Shown here in pieces: positions 26,993-35,622 of a DNA stretch of 64,000 nt. Below the pieces are notes generated by a model that did not search any database, was not told the DNA's origin, and saw only the letters and a program-made list of their open reading frames with translations. The translations under genes and the position numbers were made by a program. The DNA lies in NCBI GenBank assembly GCA_024695815.1, contig JAILHK010000048.1:62001-126000 (forward strand), written 5' to 3'. Numbering within the stretch: position 1 is the stretch's first letter; every line of letters starts with the position of its first letter. This DNA comes from Prevotella sp. GTDB taxonomy: Bacteria; Bacteroidota; Bacteroidia; Bacteroidales; Bacteroidaceae.

Positions 26993-28813
26993 CTATCGCA
27001 TTTGGTATATCTGTTGTTCCAGCTCGTCGAGGTCGATCGGATCAATGTCTGCGTCGAGGAGCTCACCATTCTGATTAAACAGTTTGTAGGTTGGCCATGT
27101 ATGCACATTCAAATAGCTCTCAATGGCTTTCTGTTGCTCATCAGGCAGATTGTAGTGAGCCACGTTTGGTCCATAAACCTGATACTCCTTGATAACATTC
27201 TCCCATGATCCCTGTGGACTATGGTTGGCCAGATAGAGATACTGAATGTTGTGGTCTTTCAGTCTGGCATACTCCTCACCAGAGTGCGACAGCCTCTCCT
27301 TGCAAGGGCTACACCAGGTGCCCCAAATGTCGAGCAGCACCATCTTTCCTTTATAGGGCTCCAGGATTTTCTTGAGTAATGCTTCGCCCTCTGTGATGCC
27401 GGCAAGATGGTCTGCCGATTTCAGTACCTGCTTGTCAAATTCTCGATTTTCGATGGCTAGATAGTGCTTGTTGGCCTCCTCTATCAAGGCAGTGCTGTAA
27501 GGGTTATTAATGATGGCTGTCATCGAGTCTAAGACAGTTGGTGTTAGCGACGAATGGTCATGCTCAAAGGTATTTAGTACAGTTTGTGTGAGCCAGACGT
27601 TCTTGATAAATGGATCAATACCCATTGAGTCAAGAAGATATGACTCTTTTTCCATTTCAAGTAGGGTGTACATGCTGTGAAGGAACTTTTGAACCTTTGG
27701 CCTGTTCAGGATCTGACTAATATCACTGATCAGTGCAGCATTGTCGGCATTGATTTTTTCTGCCAGTTTTTTCTTTTCTTCATTGGTTGGAGCAGCATTT
27801 ATTTTCGCATTTGTCTCGTTAATCCATTTACTCCAGCGTGTCAGAAGGGCCTGCTCCTCATCGCTGGATGTAATATCGTTGATATAGTCAGCAATCAGCA
27901 AAGAAGTTGGTTTTGAGTGAGCTCTTAGTACATCAACCAGATAATCGCGCATAAAATAGCTTAGAGAGGAATGCAAAGTGTAGGGATGCTCGAATTTAGT
28001 CCAGAAGGTGTCGTGAGCATAGCGGCGGGCATTGTCGGTTAGCATGAAATTACGCATTCTGAAACGTGCCTGCCCGAATGAATGTGCATGATTAGTCAGC
28101 ATGTTTCCTTTACTGAAAATACGATAGCGTGAAGACAGGGTAGGGTGATGCTCGCAGAAAGCGTCTAATTGGGCCGTTTGAACCTTTAAGAGACTGTCAA
28201 CCGATGTCATATACTGCTCGAGCTCTTCATCGCTAGCGTGTCCAGCTCCTTCTAAACCAGTATAAAAGTTGTTGGAATCCCAACAGGGTGGATACTTGAT
28301 AAGTTCATTTTGTAGCCTACAGTCGTCGCCCATAAAGTAACGTCGCCCCTCCTTGTAGTCATACAGCAGGAAGTAGGTCTTGCCGGGTTCAAGCATGGTA
28401 TTAAAATTGCAACGATTCCAGTCGCATAGAAGCTCCGAACTGTTTAGCAGAGGTATTTTTATCATGAATCGGCCCTTTTCATCCAAGTCGGCATTGACAG
28501 TTTCTTCATTATCGGTATAGATATTCCCGTGGCAGATGCCAAAGGTGTTTTGGGGTTTCATGAAGTCGGGCATGTCTTTAATCCAGCCTATGAGTGTCAC
28601 AGTGTCGGTTTTATAGTCTGTATCCACAAAGTCGGTTCGCATGTCCTTTGTGGGGTAGTCGGGCATGTAGCGAGAGGTTATCATAGCTAGTTCTTCTTTT
28701 TGGTTGCCCATCTGTACGGTGCGTATGCCTTTCTTGTTCTTTCCAATGCTGACTTTCACTATGTCATTGCCATTCTGCATGACGATGTCAGCCTCGCCTG
28801 TCTTTTGGTTCAC
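26993..28813 (-). CDS. TlpA/thioredoxin-like protein, 3' fragment of a frameshifted gene
   Basis: Reads from a GTG at 28813 for 606 residues. The C-terminal 130 residues form a thioredoxin-like domain with active site WGTWCSPCKE (WCxPC), as in TlpA/ResA-type thiol-disulfide oxidoreductases; the rest is a helical region common in large Bacteroidetes TlpA proteins. It has no signal peptide, unusual for the family. The frame stays open upstream of the GTG and continues the sense of the gene before it (LDDCAIYQCKFWDY), which shows that this and the 28810-29316 gene were one reading frame of about 775 residues. The GTG start is probably artificial. Confidence 0.85.
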   Translation of the reverse strand: MNQKTGEADIVMQNGNDIVKVSIGKNKKGIRTVQMGNQKEELAMITSRYMPDYPTKDMRTDFVDTDYKTDTVTLIGWIKDMPDFMKPQNTFGICHGNIYTDNEETVNADLDEKGRFMIKIPLLNSSELLCDWNRCNFNTMLEPGKTYFLLYDYKEGRRYFMGDDCRLQNELIKYPPCWDSNNFYTGLEGAGHASDEELEQYMTSVDSLLKVQTAQLDAFCEHHPTLSSRYRIFSKGNMLTNHAHSFGQARFRMRNFMLTDNARRYAHDTFWTKFEHPYTLHSSLSYFMRDYLVDVLRAHSKPTSLLIADYINDITSSDEEQALLTRWSKWINETNAKINAAPTNEEKKKLAEKINADNAALISDISQILNRPKVQKFLHSMYTLLEMEKESYLLDSMGIDPFIKNVWLTQTVLNTFEHDHSSLTPTVLDSMTAIINNPYSTALIEEANKHYLAIENREFDKQVLKSADHLAGITEGEALLKKILEPYKGKMVLLDIWGTWCSPCKERLSHSGEEYARLKDHNIQYLYLANHSPQGSWENVIKEYQVYGPNVAHYNLPDEQQKAIESYLNVHTWPTYKLFNQNGELLDADIDPIDLDELEQQIYQMR

Positions 28814-29316
28814 GCTGCACTGTCTATAGTCCCAGAACTTACATTGGTAGATGGCGCAATCATCCAGAAAAGCTGTTTCCAGCGTTCTTCTGCAGGTTTG
28901 ATGCCTTTGATCTGATATGTCTCTTGATTGTTGCTGGCGAAAAAGTCGAAAGCCTTTGTGCCTTTTGGAAGTGGTGGGAAGTGGATGGCTAGTTCGTATA
29001 GTCCTTTTTCCTTGGTTTCTTTAGGGTCAATCAACACTCTGTAAAAACGTTTTTCGCCCACTTTTAGATAGGTGTCGCCTGTCAGTTGGAAGGCGTAGTC
29101 TGTTTCTGCTTGGCGAAGACGTGCTGTGATGTGTACCATCGTCTCGTCGGTTTTCAATTCTACCTTACTTACGTCGAGGTCGAGCAGAAAATTACCATTG
29201 CCGTAATGGCTTCCATACTCAGTAGAGGGATTTTCCCACACCGTTGTTTTAACTTTTGCCCGTCCTGTTAGGGAGAATAGTAACAGAAGGGCCATGATGA
29301 CAGCATATTTACTCAT
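28810..29316 (-). CDS. 5' fragment of the same TlpA-like gene (signal peptide and N-terminal domain)
   Basis: 168 residues with a clear signal peptide (about 1-20, LLLLFSLTGRAK) and an N-terminal beta-rich domain. After EERWK (about residue 143) the translation degenerates and stops. One extra base in the run of three A at 28876-28878 (minus strand) would join it to the downstream frame. It may be a true mutation, a sequencing or assembly slip, or a site of slippage. TACGTTTG (minus) at 29356-29363 is a good -7 box. Confidence 0.8.
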   Translation of the reverse strand: MSKYAVIMALLLLFSLTGRAKVKTTVWENPSTEYGSHYGNGNFLLDLDVSKVELKTDETMVHITARLRQAETDYAFQLTGDTYLKVGEKRFYRVLIDPKETKEKGLYELAIHFPPLPKGTKAFDFFASNNQETYQIKGIKPAEERWKQLFWMIAPSTNVSSGTIDSAA

Positions 29317-29355
29317 TATTTTTTAGGTTTTGGTTGGTATTGTTTTTTAGTAGTG

Positions 29356-29363
29356 CAAACGTA
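29356..29363 (-). promoter_or_regulatory. -7 box for the TlpA-like gene
   Basis: Minus-strand TACGTTTG fits TAnnTTTG and is 39 bp upstream of the start codon. Confidence 0.5.
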
Positions 29364-29489
29364 GTAATTAAATAAAAAGGTACGTACATTTATAGTTTTA
29401 TTAGGTTAGTTTAACTATTTTGTACTTCCGTTTCGCTGTCAACGATGTATTTTTGCGTTTTTTTTCTTGTTGGTATTCAAAATAATTTG

Positions 29490-29497
29490 TATCTTCG
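29490..29497 (+). promoter_or_regulatory. Variant -7 box for the prolyl-aminopeptidase-like gene
   Basis: TATCTTCG (one change from TAnnTTTG) with TTG about 20 bp upstream; the start codon is 39 bp downstream. Confidence 0.45.
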
Positions 29498-29536
29498 CAA
29501 CGTCAATCGATTAATTACTAAGCTACTATTAACAAT

Positions 29537-30418
29537 ATGAATCATCGTATTACTGAAGGCTATATGCCGTTTCTGGACTATCAGACCTACTATCGCATTG
29601 TGGGCGAACCGTCAGACAAGGCACCACTGTTGCTGTTACATGGTGGCCCGGGAAGCACACATAATTATTTTGAAGTGCTCGACTCTTTAGCCGACACGGG
29701 CCGACAAATCATCTCCTACGATCAGATTGGTTGTGGCAACTCGTATCTGGATGGTCATCCAGAGCTGTGGACACTGCAGACGTGGATAGACGAGCTCATG
29801 GCCATCCGTGAACATCTTCATCTGAACGAGGTTCATATCCTGGGACAGTCGTGGGGCGCCATGCAGGCCATCGCCTATGTCATAGACCAAAAGCCCCAGG
29901 GTGTGAAGTCGTTGATCCTTTCGTCCGGCCATGCCTCCAGCTCGCTTTGGGCCAGCGAACAGCACCGACTCATCACCTATCTCTCGGAAGAAGACCAAGC
30001 TGCTATCCGCAGGGCTGAGGCTGCAGGGAAATGGGACGATCCCGACTACCTGCGTGCCAACGAGCACTACTTCGACCGCTATGTGACCAGCACCGACGCG
30101 CTCTCGCCCGAATGCTTGACCCGTCCGAAGCGCGCTGGCAACGAGGCCTACCTGTATGGCTGGGGGCCCAACGAGTATCAGCCCTTGGGCAGCCTGAAAG
30201 ACTTTGAATATACGGACAAGTTGAACCAAATTGCCCAACCAACGCTGATTTGTAGTGGTACCCAAGACATCTGCACGCCTGTCGTAGCAGCCTCGCTCTA
30301 CGAGCATATCCTCAACAGTCGCTGGCACCTGTTCCGCCGCTCGCGCCACATGTGTTTTGTCGATGCCCACCGAGAATATTGTCAGGTGCTGACAGCGTGG
30401 TTGGAAGAGCATGATTGA
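29537..30418 (+). CDS. Proline iminopeptidase-like alpha/beta hydrolase (S33)
   Basis: 293-residue alpha/beta hydrolase probably removing N-terminal residues, typically proline, from peptides. The oxyanion segment LLLHGGPGS (about 32-40) and nucleophile elbow GQSWGA with Ser105 are diagnostic of prolyl aminopeptidases; the acid (GTQDICTP) and base (SRHMCF) are present near the C terminus. There is no signal peptide, so it is cytoplasmic. Exact substrate is inferred from the family. Confidence 0.9.
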   Translation: MNHRITEGYMPFLDYQTYYRIVGEPSDKAPLLLLHGGPGSTHNYFEVLDSLADTGRQIISYDQIGCGNSYLDGHPELWTLQTWIDELMAIREHLHLNEVHILGQSWGAMQAIAYVIDQKPQGVKSLILSSGHASSSLWASEQHRLITYLSEEDQAAIRRAEAAGKWDDPDYLRANEHYFDRYVTSTDALSPECLTRPKRAGNEAYLYGWGPNEYQPLGSLKDFEYTDKLNQIAQPTLICSGTQDICTPVVAASLYEHILNSRWHLFRRSRHMCFVDAHREYCQVLTAWLEEHD

Positions 30419-30531
30419 AATCTGCTATAAACAGATTGCCCTCCCTATAGTGCCAGTATTGCTTAGCGAAAACGGTTGTTTTGCGGTGCAAAAGCAGCGG
30501 TTTGATGATGTAATTCGGTAAGTATTGTGTT

Positions 30532-30635
30532 GAATCTAGACTTTAGAATGCATGATTCTAGAGTCTAGATTCACCTTTTCTAGAGTCTAGAATCCACCCG
30601 TCTAGACTCTAGAAATGATAATTTTAAAGTCTAGA
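30532..30635. repeat. Array of five TCTAG-NNN-CTAGA palindromic modules
   Basis: Hairpin one pairs 30532-30549 with 30555-30572 (18 bp, one wobble; five-base loop). Hairpin two pairs 30578-30591 with 30601-30614 (14 bp perfect; nine-base loop). A fifth degenerate copy is at 30623-30635. Modules alternate in orientation. Confidence 0.85.
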
Positions 30636-30813
30636 ACGATAATAAGGGTTAAACTATTGGTATGTAATAGCCCCTGTTTCCATCTCTCAAACGAGAAGAA
30701 TAAGATGATTATTCAGCCTGAATAAACCATTGAACCAGCTTAAATCTATTTCTGAAGTCACCTATTGATAGGATATTGATATCAACGAATAATCTTAATA
30801 GAATAGAAAACAT

Positions 30814-30844
30814 TTTGCGTATCAGAATTAATTTTGTAATTTTG
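30814..30844 (+). promoter_or_regulatory. Promoter of the GH76 gene
   Basis: TTTG at 30814-30817 and TAATTTTG at 30837-30844, spacing 19 bp. This decides the GH76 start at 30875, leaving a leader of about 25 nt. Confidence 0.75.
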
Positions 30845-30874
30845 TGCCCTCAATTTATATATATGCTAAAAACA

Positions 30875-32161
30875 ATGAAACACCTAACATTACTTTTCTT
30901 TTGCCTTATGGCATGGAGCCATGTTAATGCCCAAGTGAGCATTACTTACAACAACGAAGCACAGTGGAAAACCTACGATGACTTTAATGCCGTATTCCTT
31001 GACAGTGACGAGTTTATTTATAAAGCAGACACCAAACAGGCACGAGCTGACCACCGCGGCAACGGCTATCGCGACAACGACGTCTCGGGATGTGCTGCCG
31101 CCATCTGGTGCCAGGCCATCTATTACGATATGGTGGTCAATGCCTATAATCGTGCTAAGGCCGAGGGTGACAAGGCGCGCATGAAGAAATATAAGAAACT
31201 GCACGACAAGATATATAATGGTGAAAAGTCACACTATGTGAACTTTGATTTCGACAACCCCAGTACGAATAATGGCTGGTTTGTCTATGACGACATCATG
31301 TGGTGGACAGGTGCCTTGGCACGTGCTTATGCAACTTTTGGAAAATCAGAGTATCTGAAATACTCGGAGATGAGCTTTTGCCGTGTGTGGTATGGTTCTG
31401 AAAAAGTAGGCGACGACGGCTCTTATGCCGATCCTGCCCGCTTTGAAGGCAAGGCCGGCGGCGGTATGTTCTGGGAATGGCAGCCCATTGACCACGCTCG
31501 TCCTCACCAACCGGGTGACTTCCGTTCGGCTTGCATCAACTTCCCAACAGTTATTGCCGCTTGCCATCTCTATCAGTTGGTACCAGAGGGGCGCACACCA
31601 TCTACAGCGGCACGTCCTACGTATCAGACAAAGGCTTGGTATCTGGAAAAGGCCAAGGAGGTCTATGCATGGGCCGATGAGGTGCTCGTCGATGCCAACG
31701 GCCGTGTGGCTGACGGTATTCATGGTGGTGCACCAGGCTTCAGCGATCACCTGTACAATCAGGCAACCTACATCGGTGCCAGCTGCATGCTCTATCAGTT
31801 GACTCAAGATGCCAGCTACCTGACAAAGGCCCAGCGCGCTGCCGACTATATCATAGATCACATGTGCACCAAATCCATTCTCGACTTTGAGAAAGGTTAT
31901 GAGCAGGGTGTCTATGCGGCCATCTATGCGCAGTATATCAAAATGCTGGTTTATGATTGTGGCTTGGATGACGTGGCGAAGCAGAAATACCTGTCACACA
32001 TTCAGATTAATCTGCAGAGTGCATATGCTAATATGGACAAGACTCGTGGCATCCAGATGGGTAACTTCGCAAAGAAGACCAGCAAGAACGATGTTGTCGA
32101 GAGCTATGGTGCCAGTGGTATGCCAGCCCTCATGCTGATGTTCCCTGCAGAGAAGAAATAA
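30875..32161 (+). CDS. Glycoside hydrolase family 76 (alpha-1,6-mannanase type)
   Basis: Exported 428-residue (alpha/alpha)6-barrel endo-enzyme acting on alpha-1,6-mannan. The signal peptide is MKHLTLLFFCLMAWSHVNAQ. The paired catalytic aspartates of GH76 are Asp139 and Asp140 in FVYDDIMWW. Length fits. An ATG further up (30776) would include the promoter and delay the signal peptide, so it is rejected. The GH92 alpha-mannosidase 22 kb away suggests that the same cell also trims exposed mannose. Confidence 0.92.
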   Translation: MKHLTLLFFCLMAWSHVNAQVSITYNNEAQWKTYDDFNAVFLDSDEFIYKADTKQARADHRGNGYRDNDVSGCAAAIWCQAIYYDMVVNAYNRAKAEGDKARMKKYKKLHDKIYNGEKSHYVNFDFDNPSTNNGWFVYDDIMWWTGALARAYATFGKSEYLKYSEMSFCRVWYGSEKVGDDGSYADPARFEGKAGGGMFWEWQPIDHARPHQPGDFRSACINFPTVIAACHLYQLVPEGRTPSTAARPTYQTKAWYLEKAKEVYAWADEVLVDANGRVADGIHGGAPGFSDHLYNQATYIGASCMLYQLTQDASYLTKAQRAADYIIDHMCTKSILDFEKGYEQGVYAAIYAQYIKMLVYDCGLDDVAKQKYLSHIQINLQSAYANMDKTRGIQMGNFAKKTSKNDVVESYGASGMPALMLMFPAEKK

Positions 32162-32188
32162 TCTTATAGCGGTAAGATATAATCTGTA

Positions 32189-32234
32189 TAAATAAAATGT
32201 GGGACGACCTGATGGTTATCCCACTTTTTATTTA
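32189..32234 (+). terminator. Hairpin between GH76 and hflX
   Basis: Arms 32189-32204 and 32219-32234 pair over 15 of 16 positions, with a GC core GTGGGA/TCCCAC and an AT-rich outer part that gives a T-rich 3' arm. The arm ends at the hflX -7 box. Confidence 0.65.
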
Positions 32235-32242
32235 TACCTTTG
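32235..32242 (+). promoter_or_regulatory. -7 box for hflX
   Basis: TACCTTTG fits TAnnTTTG; it abuts the preceding hairpin and is 27 bp from the start codon. Confidence 0.55.
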
Positions 32243-32269
32243 TACCCGATTATCAGATAATTATATTGA

Positions 32270-33583
32270 ATGAAAGAATTTGTAATATCAGAAGCTAAGG
32301 CCGAGACGGCTGTGCTGGTGGGACTGATAACCCCACAACAAGACGAAGCTAAAACCAAGGAATACCTCGACGAACTCGAGTTCCTGGCTGATACGGCTGG
32401 CGCCCGCGTGGTGAAACGATTCACACAGAAAGTGGGTGGCCCCAGCAGCGTGACCTATGTGGGTAGCGGTAAACTGGATGAAATCAGACAATATATCAAG
32501 GCATGTCAGGATGCCTACGACGACTGGATGGATCAGCAGGAAGAACAGCTGATATCGGCCGAGGATATGGGCGAGGCACCACAGCCTGTGGGCATGGTGA
32601 TCTTCGACGATGAACTGAGCGCCAAACAGATACGCAACATAGAGAAAGAACTGCAGGTGAAGATACTGGACCGCACCTCGCTGATACTCGACATCTTTGC
32701 CATGCGTGCACAGACTGCCGAGGCTAAGACGCAGGTGGAACTGGCACAGCACCGCTACATGCTGCCCCGACTGCAGCGCTTGTGGACGCACTTGGAGCGC
32801 CAGGGCGGTGGCTCTGGCTCGGGTGGCGGAAAAGGTAGCGTGGGACTACGTGGACCAGGTGAGACGCAGTTGGAGATGGACCGACGCATCATTCTGCACC
32901 GCATCACACTGCTGAAACAGCGACTGGTCGAGATTGACAAGCAGAAGACTACGCAACGCAAGAACCGTGGCCGACTGATACGTGTGGCACTGGTGGGCTA
33001 TACCAATGTGGGCAAATCGACGTTGATGAACCTGCTGTCGAAGAGCGATGTCTTTGCCGAGAACAAGCTCTTTGCCACGCTCGATACCACCGTTCGCAAG
33101 GTGACCATCGAAAATCTCCCGTTCTTGTTGGCAGACACGGTGGGCTTTATTCGTAAGTTGCCCTCAGACTTGGTAGAGTCGTTTAAGTCAACGCTCGATG
33201 AGGTGCGCGAAGCCGATCTGTTGGTGCACGTGGTGGATATCTCGCACCCCGACTTTGAAGACCAGATAAGAGTGGTAGAACAGACGCTGGGCGAGTTGGG
33301 CTGCTCGGAGACACCGTCAATGGTGGTCTTCAATAAGATAGATGCCTATAAGTGGACTCCGCAGGACGAAGACGACCTGACGGAACCCACCAAGGAGAAT
33401 ATTTCGCTCGACGACCTGAAACGCACTTGGATGGCCAAGATGCAGGGCGACTGCCTCTTTATTTCGGCTAAGCAGAAGGAGAACATCGACGAACTCCGTA
33501 GCGTATTATATAATAAGGTGCGCGAACTGCACGTTCAGAAATACCCGTATAACGACTTTTTGTACAACATTGAAGAACAGTAA
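32270..33583 (+). CDS. hflX: Ribosome-associated GTPase HflX
   Basis: Translation-factor GTPase of 437 residues that splits stalled or heat-damaged ribosomes. It has the HflX N-terminal domain (about 10-190) with the glycine-rich linker and GLRGPGETQLE, a G domain with Walker A GYTNVGKST (about 244-252), DTVGF switch II and NKID specificity motif. A short C-terminal extension follows. It is monocistronic, ended by a hairpin. Confidence 0.96.
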   Translation: MKEFVISEAKAETAVLVGLITPQQDEAKTKEYLDELEFLADTAGARVVKRFTQKVGGPSSVTYVGSGKLDEIRQYIKACQDAYDDWMDQQEEQLISAEDMGEAPQPVGMVIFDDELSAKQIRNIEKELQVKILDRTSLILDIFAMRAQTAEAKTQVELAQHRYMLPRLQRLWTHLERQGGGSGSGGGKGSVGLRGPGETQLEMDRRIILHRITLLKQRLVEIDKQKTTQRKNRGRLIRVALVGYTNVGKSTLMNLLSKSDVFAENKLFATLDTTVRKVTIENLPFLLADTVGFIRKLPSDLVESFKSTLDEVREADLLVHVVDISHPDFEDQIRVVEQTLGELGCSETPSMVVFNKIDAYKWTPQDEDDLTEPTKENISLDDLKRTWMAKMQGDCLFISAKQKENIDELRSVLYNKVRELHVQKYPYNDFLYNIEEQ

Positions 33584-33607
33584 AAATCGTTAAATAATAG
33601 CAAAATG

Positions 33608-33639
33608 AAAGGCAAGAACGAAAGTTTTTGCCTTTTTTT
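33608..33639 (+). terminator. Rho-independent terminator of hflX
   Basis: Stem 33608-33619 with 33624-33635 (12 bp, one G-U), GAAA loop, then T tract to 33639. Confidence 0.85.
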
Positions 33640-33663
33640 CTTGGTTGGTATTGCTATTTTCTC

Positions 33664-33671
33664 TATATTTG
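33664..33671 (+). promoter_or_regulatory. -7 box for gdhA
   Basis: TATATTTG fits TAnnTTTG. It lies 46 bp before the start codon, with TTGGTTGGTATTG (33641-33653) at the -33 position. Confidence 0.6.
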
Positions 33672-33717
33672 CGGTGTGTAAGTAAACAAAATGACAACTT
33701 TAAAACTATAAGACACT

Positions 33718-35055
33718 ATGGAAGTACAGAAAATTATGCAAGAGTTGGAGCGCAAGCACCCCGGCGAGTTGGAATACCTTCAGGCCGTACGCGAAGTGCT
33801 CGAATCTATTAAGGATGTATATAACCAGCACCCAGAGTTTGAAAAGGCAAAGATCGTGGAGCGTATCGTAGAGCCCGAGCGAATCATTACATTCCGTGTG
33901 CCCTGGGTTGATGACAAGGGCGAGGTGCAGGTCAACATTGGCTATCGCGTGCAGTTCAACAGCGCTATAGGCCCCTATAAAGGCGGACTGCGCTTCCACC
34001 CATCGGTCAACCTCTCTATCCTGAAGTTCCTGGGTTTTGAGCAGACCTTCAAGAATGCGCTGACAACACTGCCTATGGGTGGCGGTAAAGGTGGTAGCGA
34101 CTTTGCCCCTCGTGGTAAGAGCGATGCCGAAATCATGCGCTTCTGTCAGGCCTTTATGACGGAGCTCTACAAGGTGATAGGTCCCGATATGGACGTGCCT
34201 GCCGGTGACATCGGTGTTGGCGGTCGTGAGATTGGCTACCTGTTTGGTATGTATAAGAAACTGACCTCGCAGTTCCATGGCGCTACCCTGACGGGTAAGG
34301 GTATAGAATGGGGCGGCAGTATCCTGCGCCCAGAGGCTACAGGTTATGGTGCTCTCTACTTCGTACATCAGATGATGGATACTCACGGCATCGATATCAA
34401 GGGCAAGACAGTAGCTCTTTCAGGCTTCGGCAATGTGGCTTGGGGTGCTGCAAAGAAGGCTACCGAACTGGGCGCTAAGGTCATCACCATCAGTGGTCCC
34501 GATGGTTATATCTATGATCCCGCAGGACTGGATGCCGAGAAGATAGAGTACATGTTGGAGCTGCGTGCATCGGGCAACGATGTTTGTCAGCCCTATGAAA
34601 AGGAGTTCCCCGGTTCGAAGTTCTTTGCAGGCAAGAAACCTTGGGAACAGAAGGCCGATATCTATCTGCCCTGTGCTACTCAGAACGAGCTGAATGGCGA
34701 TGATGCCGACATGATTCTGGCCAACAAGCCCCTCTGTGTGGCTGAGGTGTCGAACATGGGATGCACAGCTGAGGCCGTCAATAAGTTTATCGCCGCTGGT
34801 CAGTTGTTTGCTCCTGGCAAGGCCGTCAATGCAGGTGGCGTGGCTACCTCTGGTTTGGAGATGACGCAGAACTCTATGCGTATGTCGTGGACGGCCGAGG
34901 AGGTGGATCAGCGTCTGCATCAAATCATGTCGGGCATTCACGAACAGTGCGTGAAGTACGGTCGCGAGGGCAACTACGTGAACTACGTGAAGGGTGCCAA
35001 CGTGGCTGGATTCATGAAGGTCGCCAAGGCCATGCTGGCGCAGGGCATTGTGTAG
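33718..35055 (+). CDS. gdhA: Glutamate dehydrogenase, hexameric
   Basis: Reductive amination of 2-oxoglutarate with ammonia; the main ammonia-assimilating enzyme in Bacteroidales. 445 residues. The substrate-binding core PMGGGKGGSDF and the catalytic DVPAGDIGVGGREIGYL are near 120-180, with a Rossmann segment GFGNVAWGAA near 237. NADP against NAD use cannot be settled by eye. The last 26 bp of the gene are repeated 55 bp downstream, after the stop. Confidence 0.96.
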   Translation: MEVQKIMQELERKHPGELEYLQAVREVLESIKDVYNQHPEFEKAKIVERIVEPERIITFRVPWVDDKGEVQVNIGYRVQFNSAIGPYKGGLRFHPSVNLSILKFLGFEQTFKNALTTLPMGGGKGGSDFAPRGKSDAEIMRFCQAFMTELYKVIGPDMDVPAGDIGVGGREIGYLFGMYKKLTSQFHGATLTGKGIEWGGSILRPEATGYGALYFVHQMMDTHGIDIKGKTVALSGFGNVAWGAAKKATELGAKVITISGPDGYIYDPAGLDAEKIEYMLELRASGNDVCQPYEKEFPGSKFFAGKKPWEQKADIYLPCATQNELNGDDADMILANKPLCVAEVSNMGCTAEAVNKFIAAGQLFAPGKAVNAGGVATSGLEMTQNSMRMSWTAEEVDQRLHQIMSGIHEQCVKYGREGNYVNYVKGANVAGFMKVAKAMLAQGIV

Positions 35056-35106
35056 AGCTCGGCGAAGCCAAGATTTATAAAAGGCCATGCTGGCGCAGGG
35101 CATCGT
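35026..35106 (+). repeat. 26-bp direct repeat of the gdhA 3' end
   Basis: Copy one, 35026-35051, is inside gdhA and encodes KAMLAQGIV before TAG. Copy two, 35081-35106, is identical at 25 of 26 positions and would encode the same residues before TAA. Confidence 0.9.
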
Positions 35107-35121
35107 ATAATATAACAATGA

Positions 35122-35613
35122 ATGCAACTTAGAAAGACAACCATATTTCTGATTTCAGTGGCAATAAGCCTTACTGCTTTGGCACAAAGTCAAAGCGGTA
35201 AGGCTTCTTATTATTCTAAACGGATGACTGGTACGAAGACGGCCAATGGCGAACGACTGCACCACGACAGCATGACGTGTGCCCATAAGAGCTTTAAGTT
35301 TGGCACCTTTCTGAAGGTGACCAACACCGAGACGGGCAAGACGGTGGTGGTGAGGGTGAACGATCGCGGTCCCTACATTCGCGGACGCATCGTGGACCTG
35401 AGCTATGGTGCTGCTGCACGACTGGGCATCCTGGGCGATGGCACTGCGCATGTGCGCATAGAAAAAGCCGAACCTGAAAACACCATTTGGTTCGATGTCA
35501 ACAGGTTCGACTCTAAGGGGCAAAGCCATCACTCGCCTTTAGGCCCCTTGCATCTTCCCAAGGCAAAGATCGACTCGACACTGATTGGTCGACCTATGCC
35601 TGTAGTTAGATAG
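35122..35613 (+). CDS. rlpA: RlpA-like double-psi beta-barrel protein
   Basis: 163-residue exported protein. Signal peptide about 1-21 (SLTALAQS), then a double-psi beta-barrel (about 25-120) with GKASYY, the VNDRGPY loop holding the catalytic Asp of RlpA-type septal lytic transglycosylases, and IVDLSYGAAARLG. No SPOR domain follows. A role in peptidoglycan cleavage during division is inferred from the family. It has no lipobox, so it should be soluble in the periplasm. It follows gdhA by 66 bp without a clear promoter. Confidence 0.88.
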   Translation: MQLRKTTIFLISVAISLTALAQSQSGKASYYSKRMTGTKTANGERLHHDSMTCAHKSFKFGTFLKVTNTETGKTVVVRVNDRGPYIRGRIVDLSYGAAARLGILGDGTAHVRIEKAEPENTIWFDVNRFDSKGQSHHSPLGPLHLPKAKIDSTLIGRPMPVVR

Positions 35614-35622
35614 TCTTCTTTC

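Larger units (their letters stand above)
30419..30874. other. Gene-free 456-bp region with a palindrome array and the GH76 promoter
   Basis: No coding or RNA gene is seen. The left part has a loose inverted repeat around 30474-30505 (TTTTGC ... GCAAAA). The centre holds the TCTAGN3CTAGA array at 30532-30635. The right part (30640-30810) shows nothing recognisable, and the promoter of the GH76 gene follows. Confidence 0.7.

Noticed and set aside
30419..30437. Terminator after the aminopeptidase-like gene
   Set aside because: The stem is only six pairs (AATCTG/CAGATT) and no T tract follows.
30532..30635. CRISPR array
   Set aside because: Modules are 13 bp palindromes in alternating orientation with short, dissimilar spacers; no cas gene is near.
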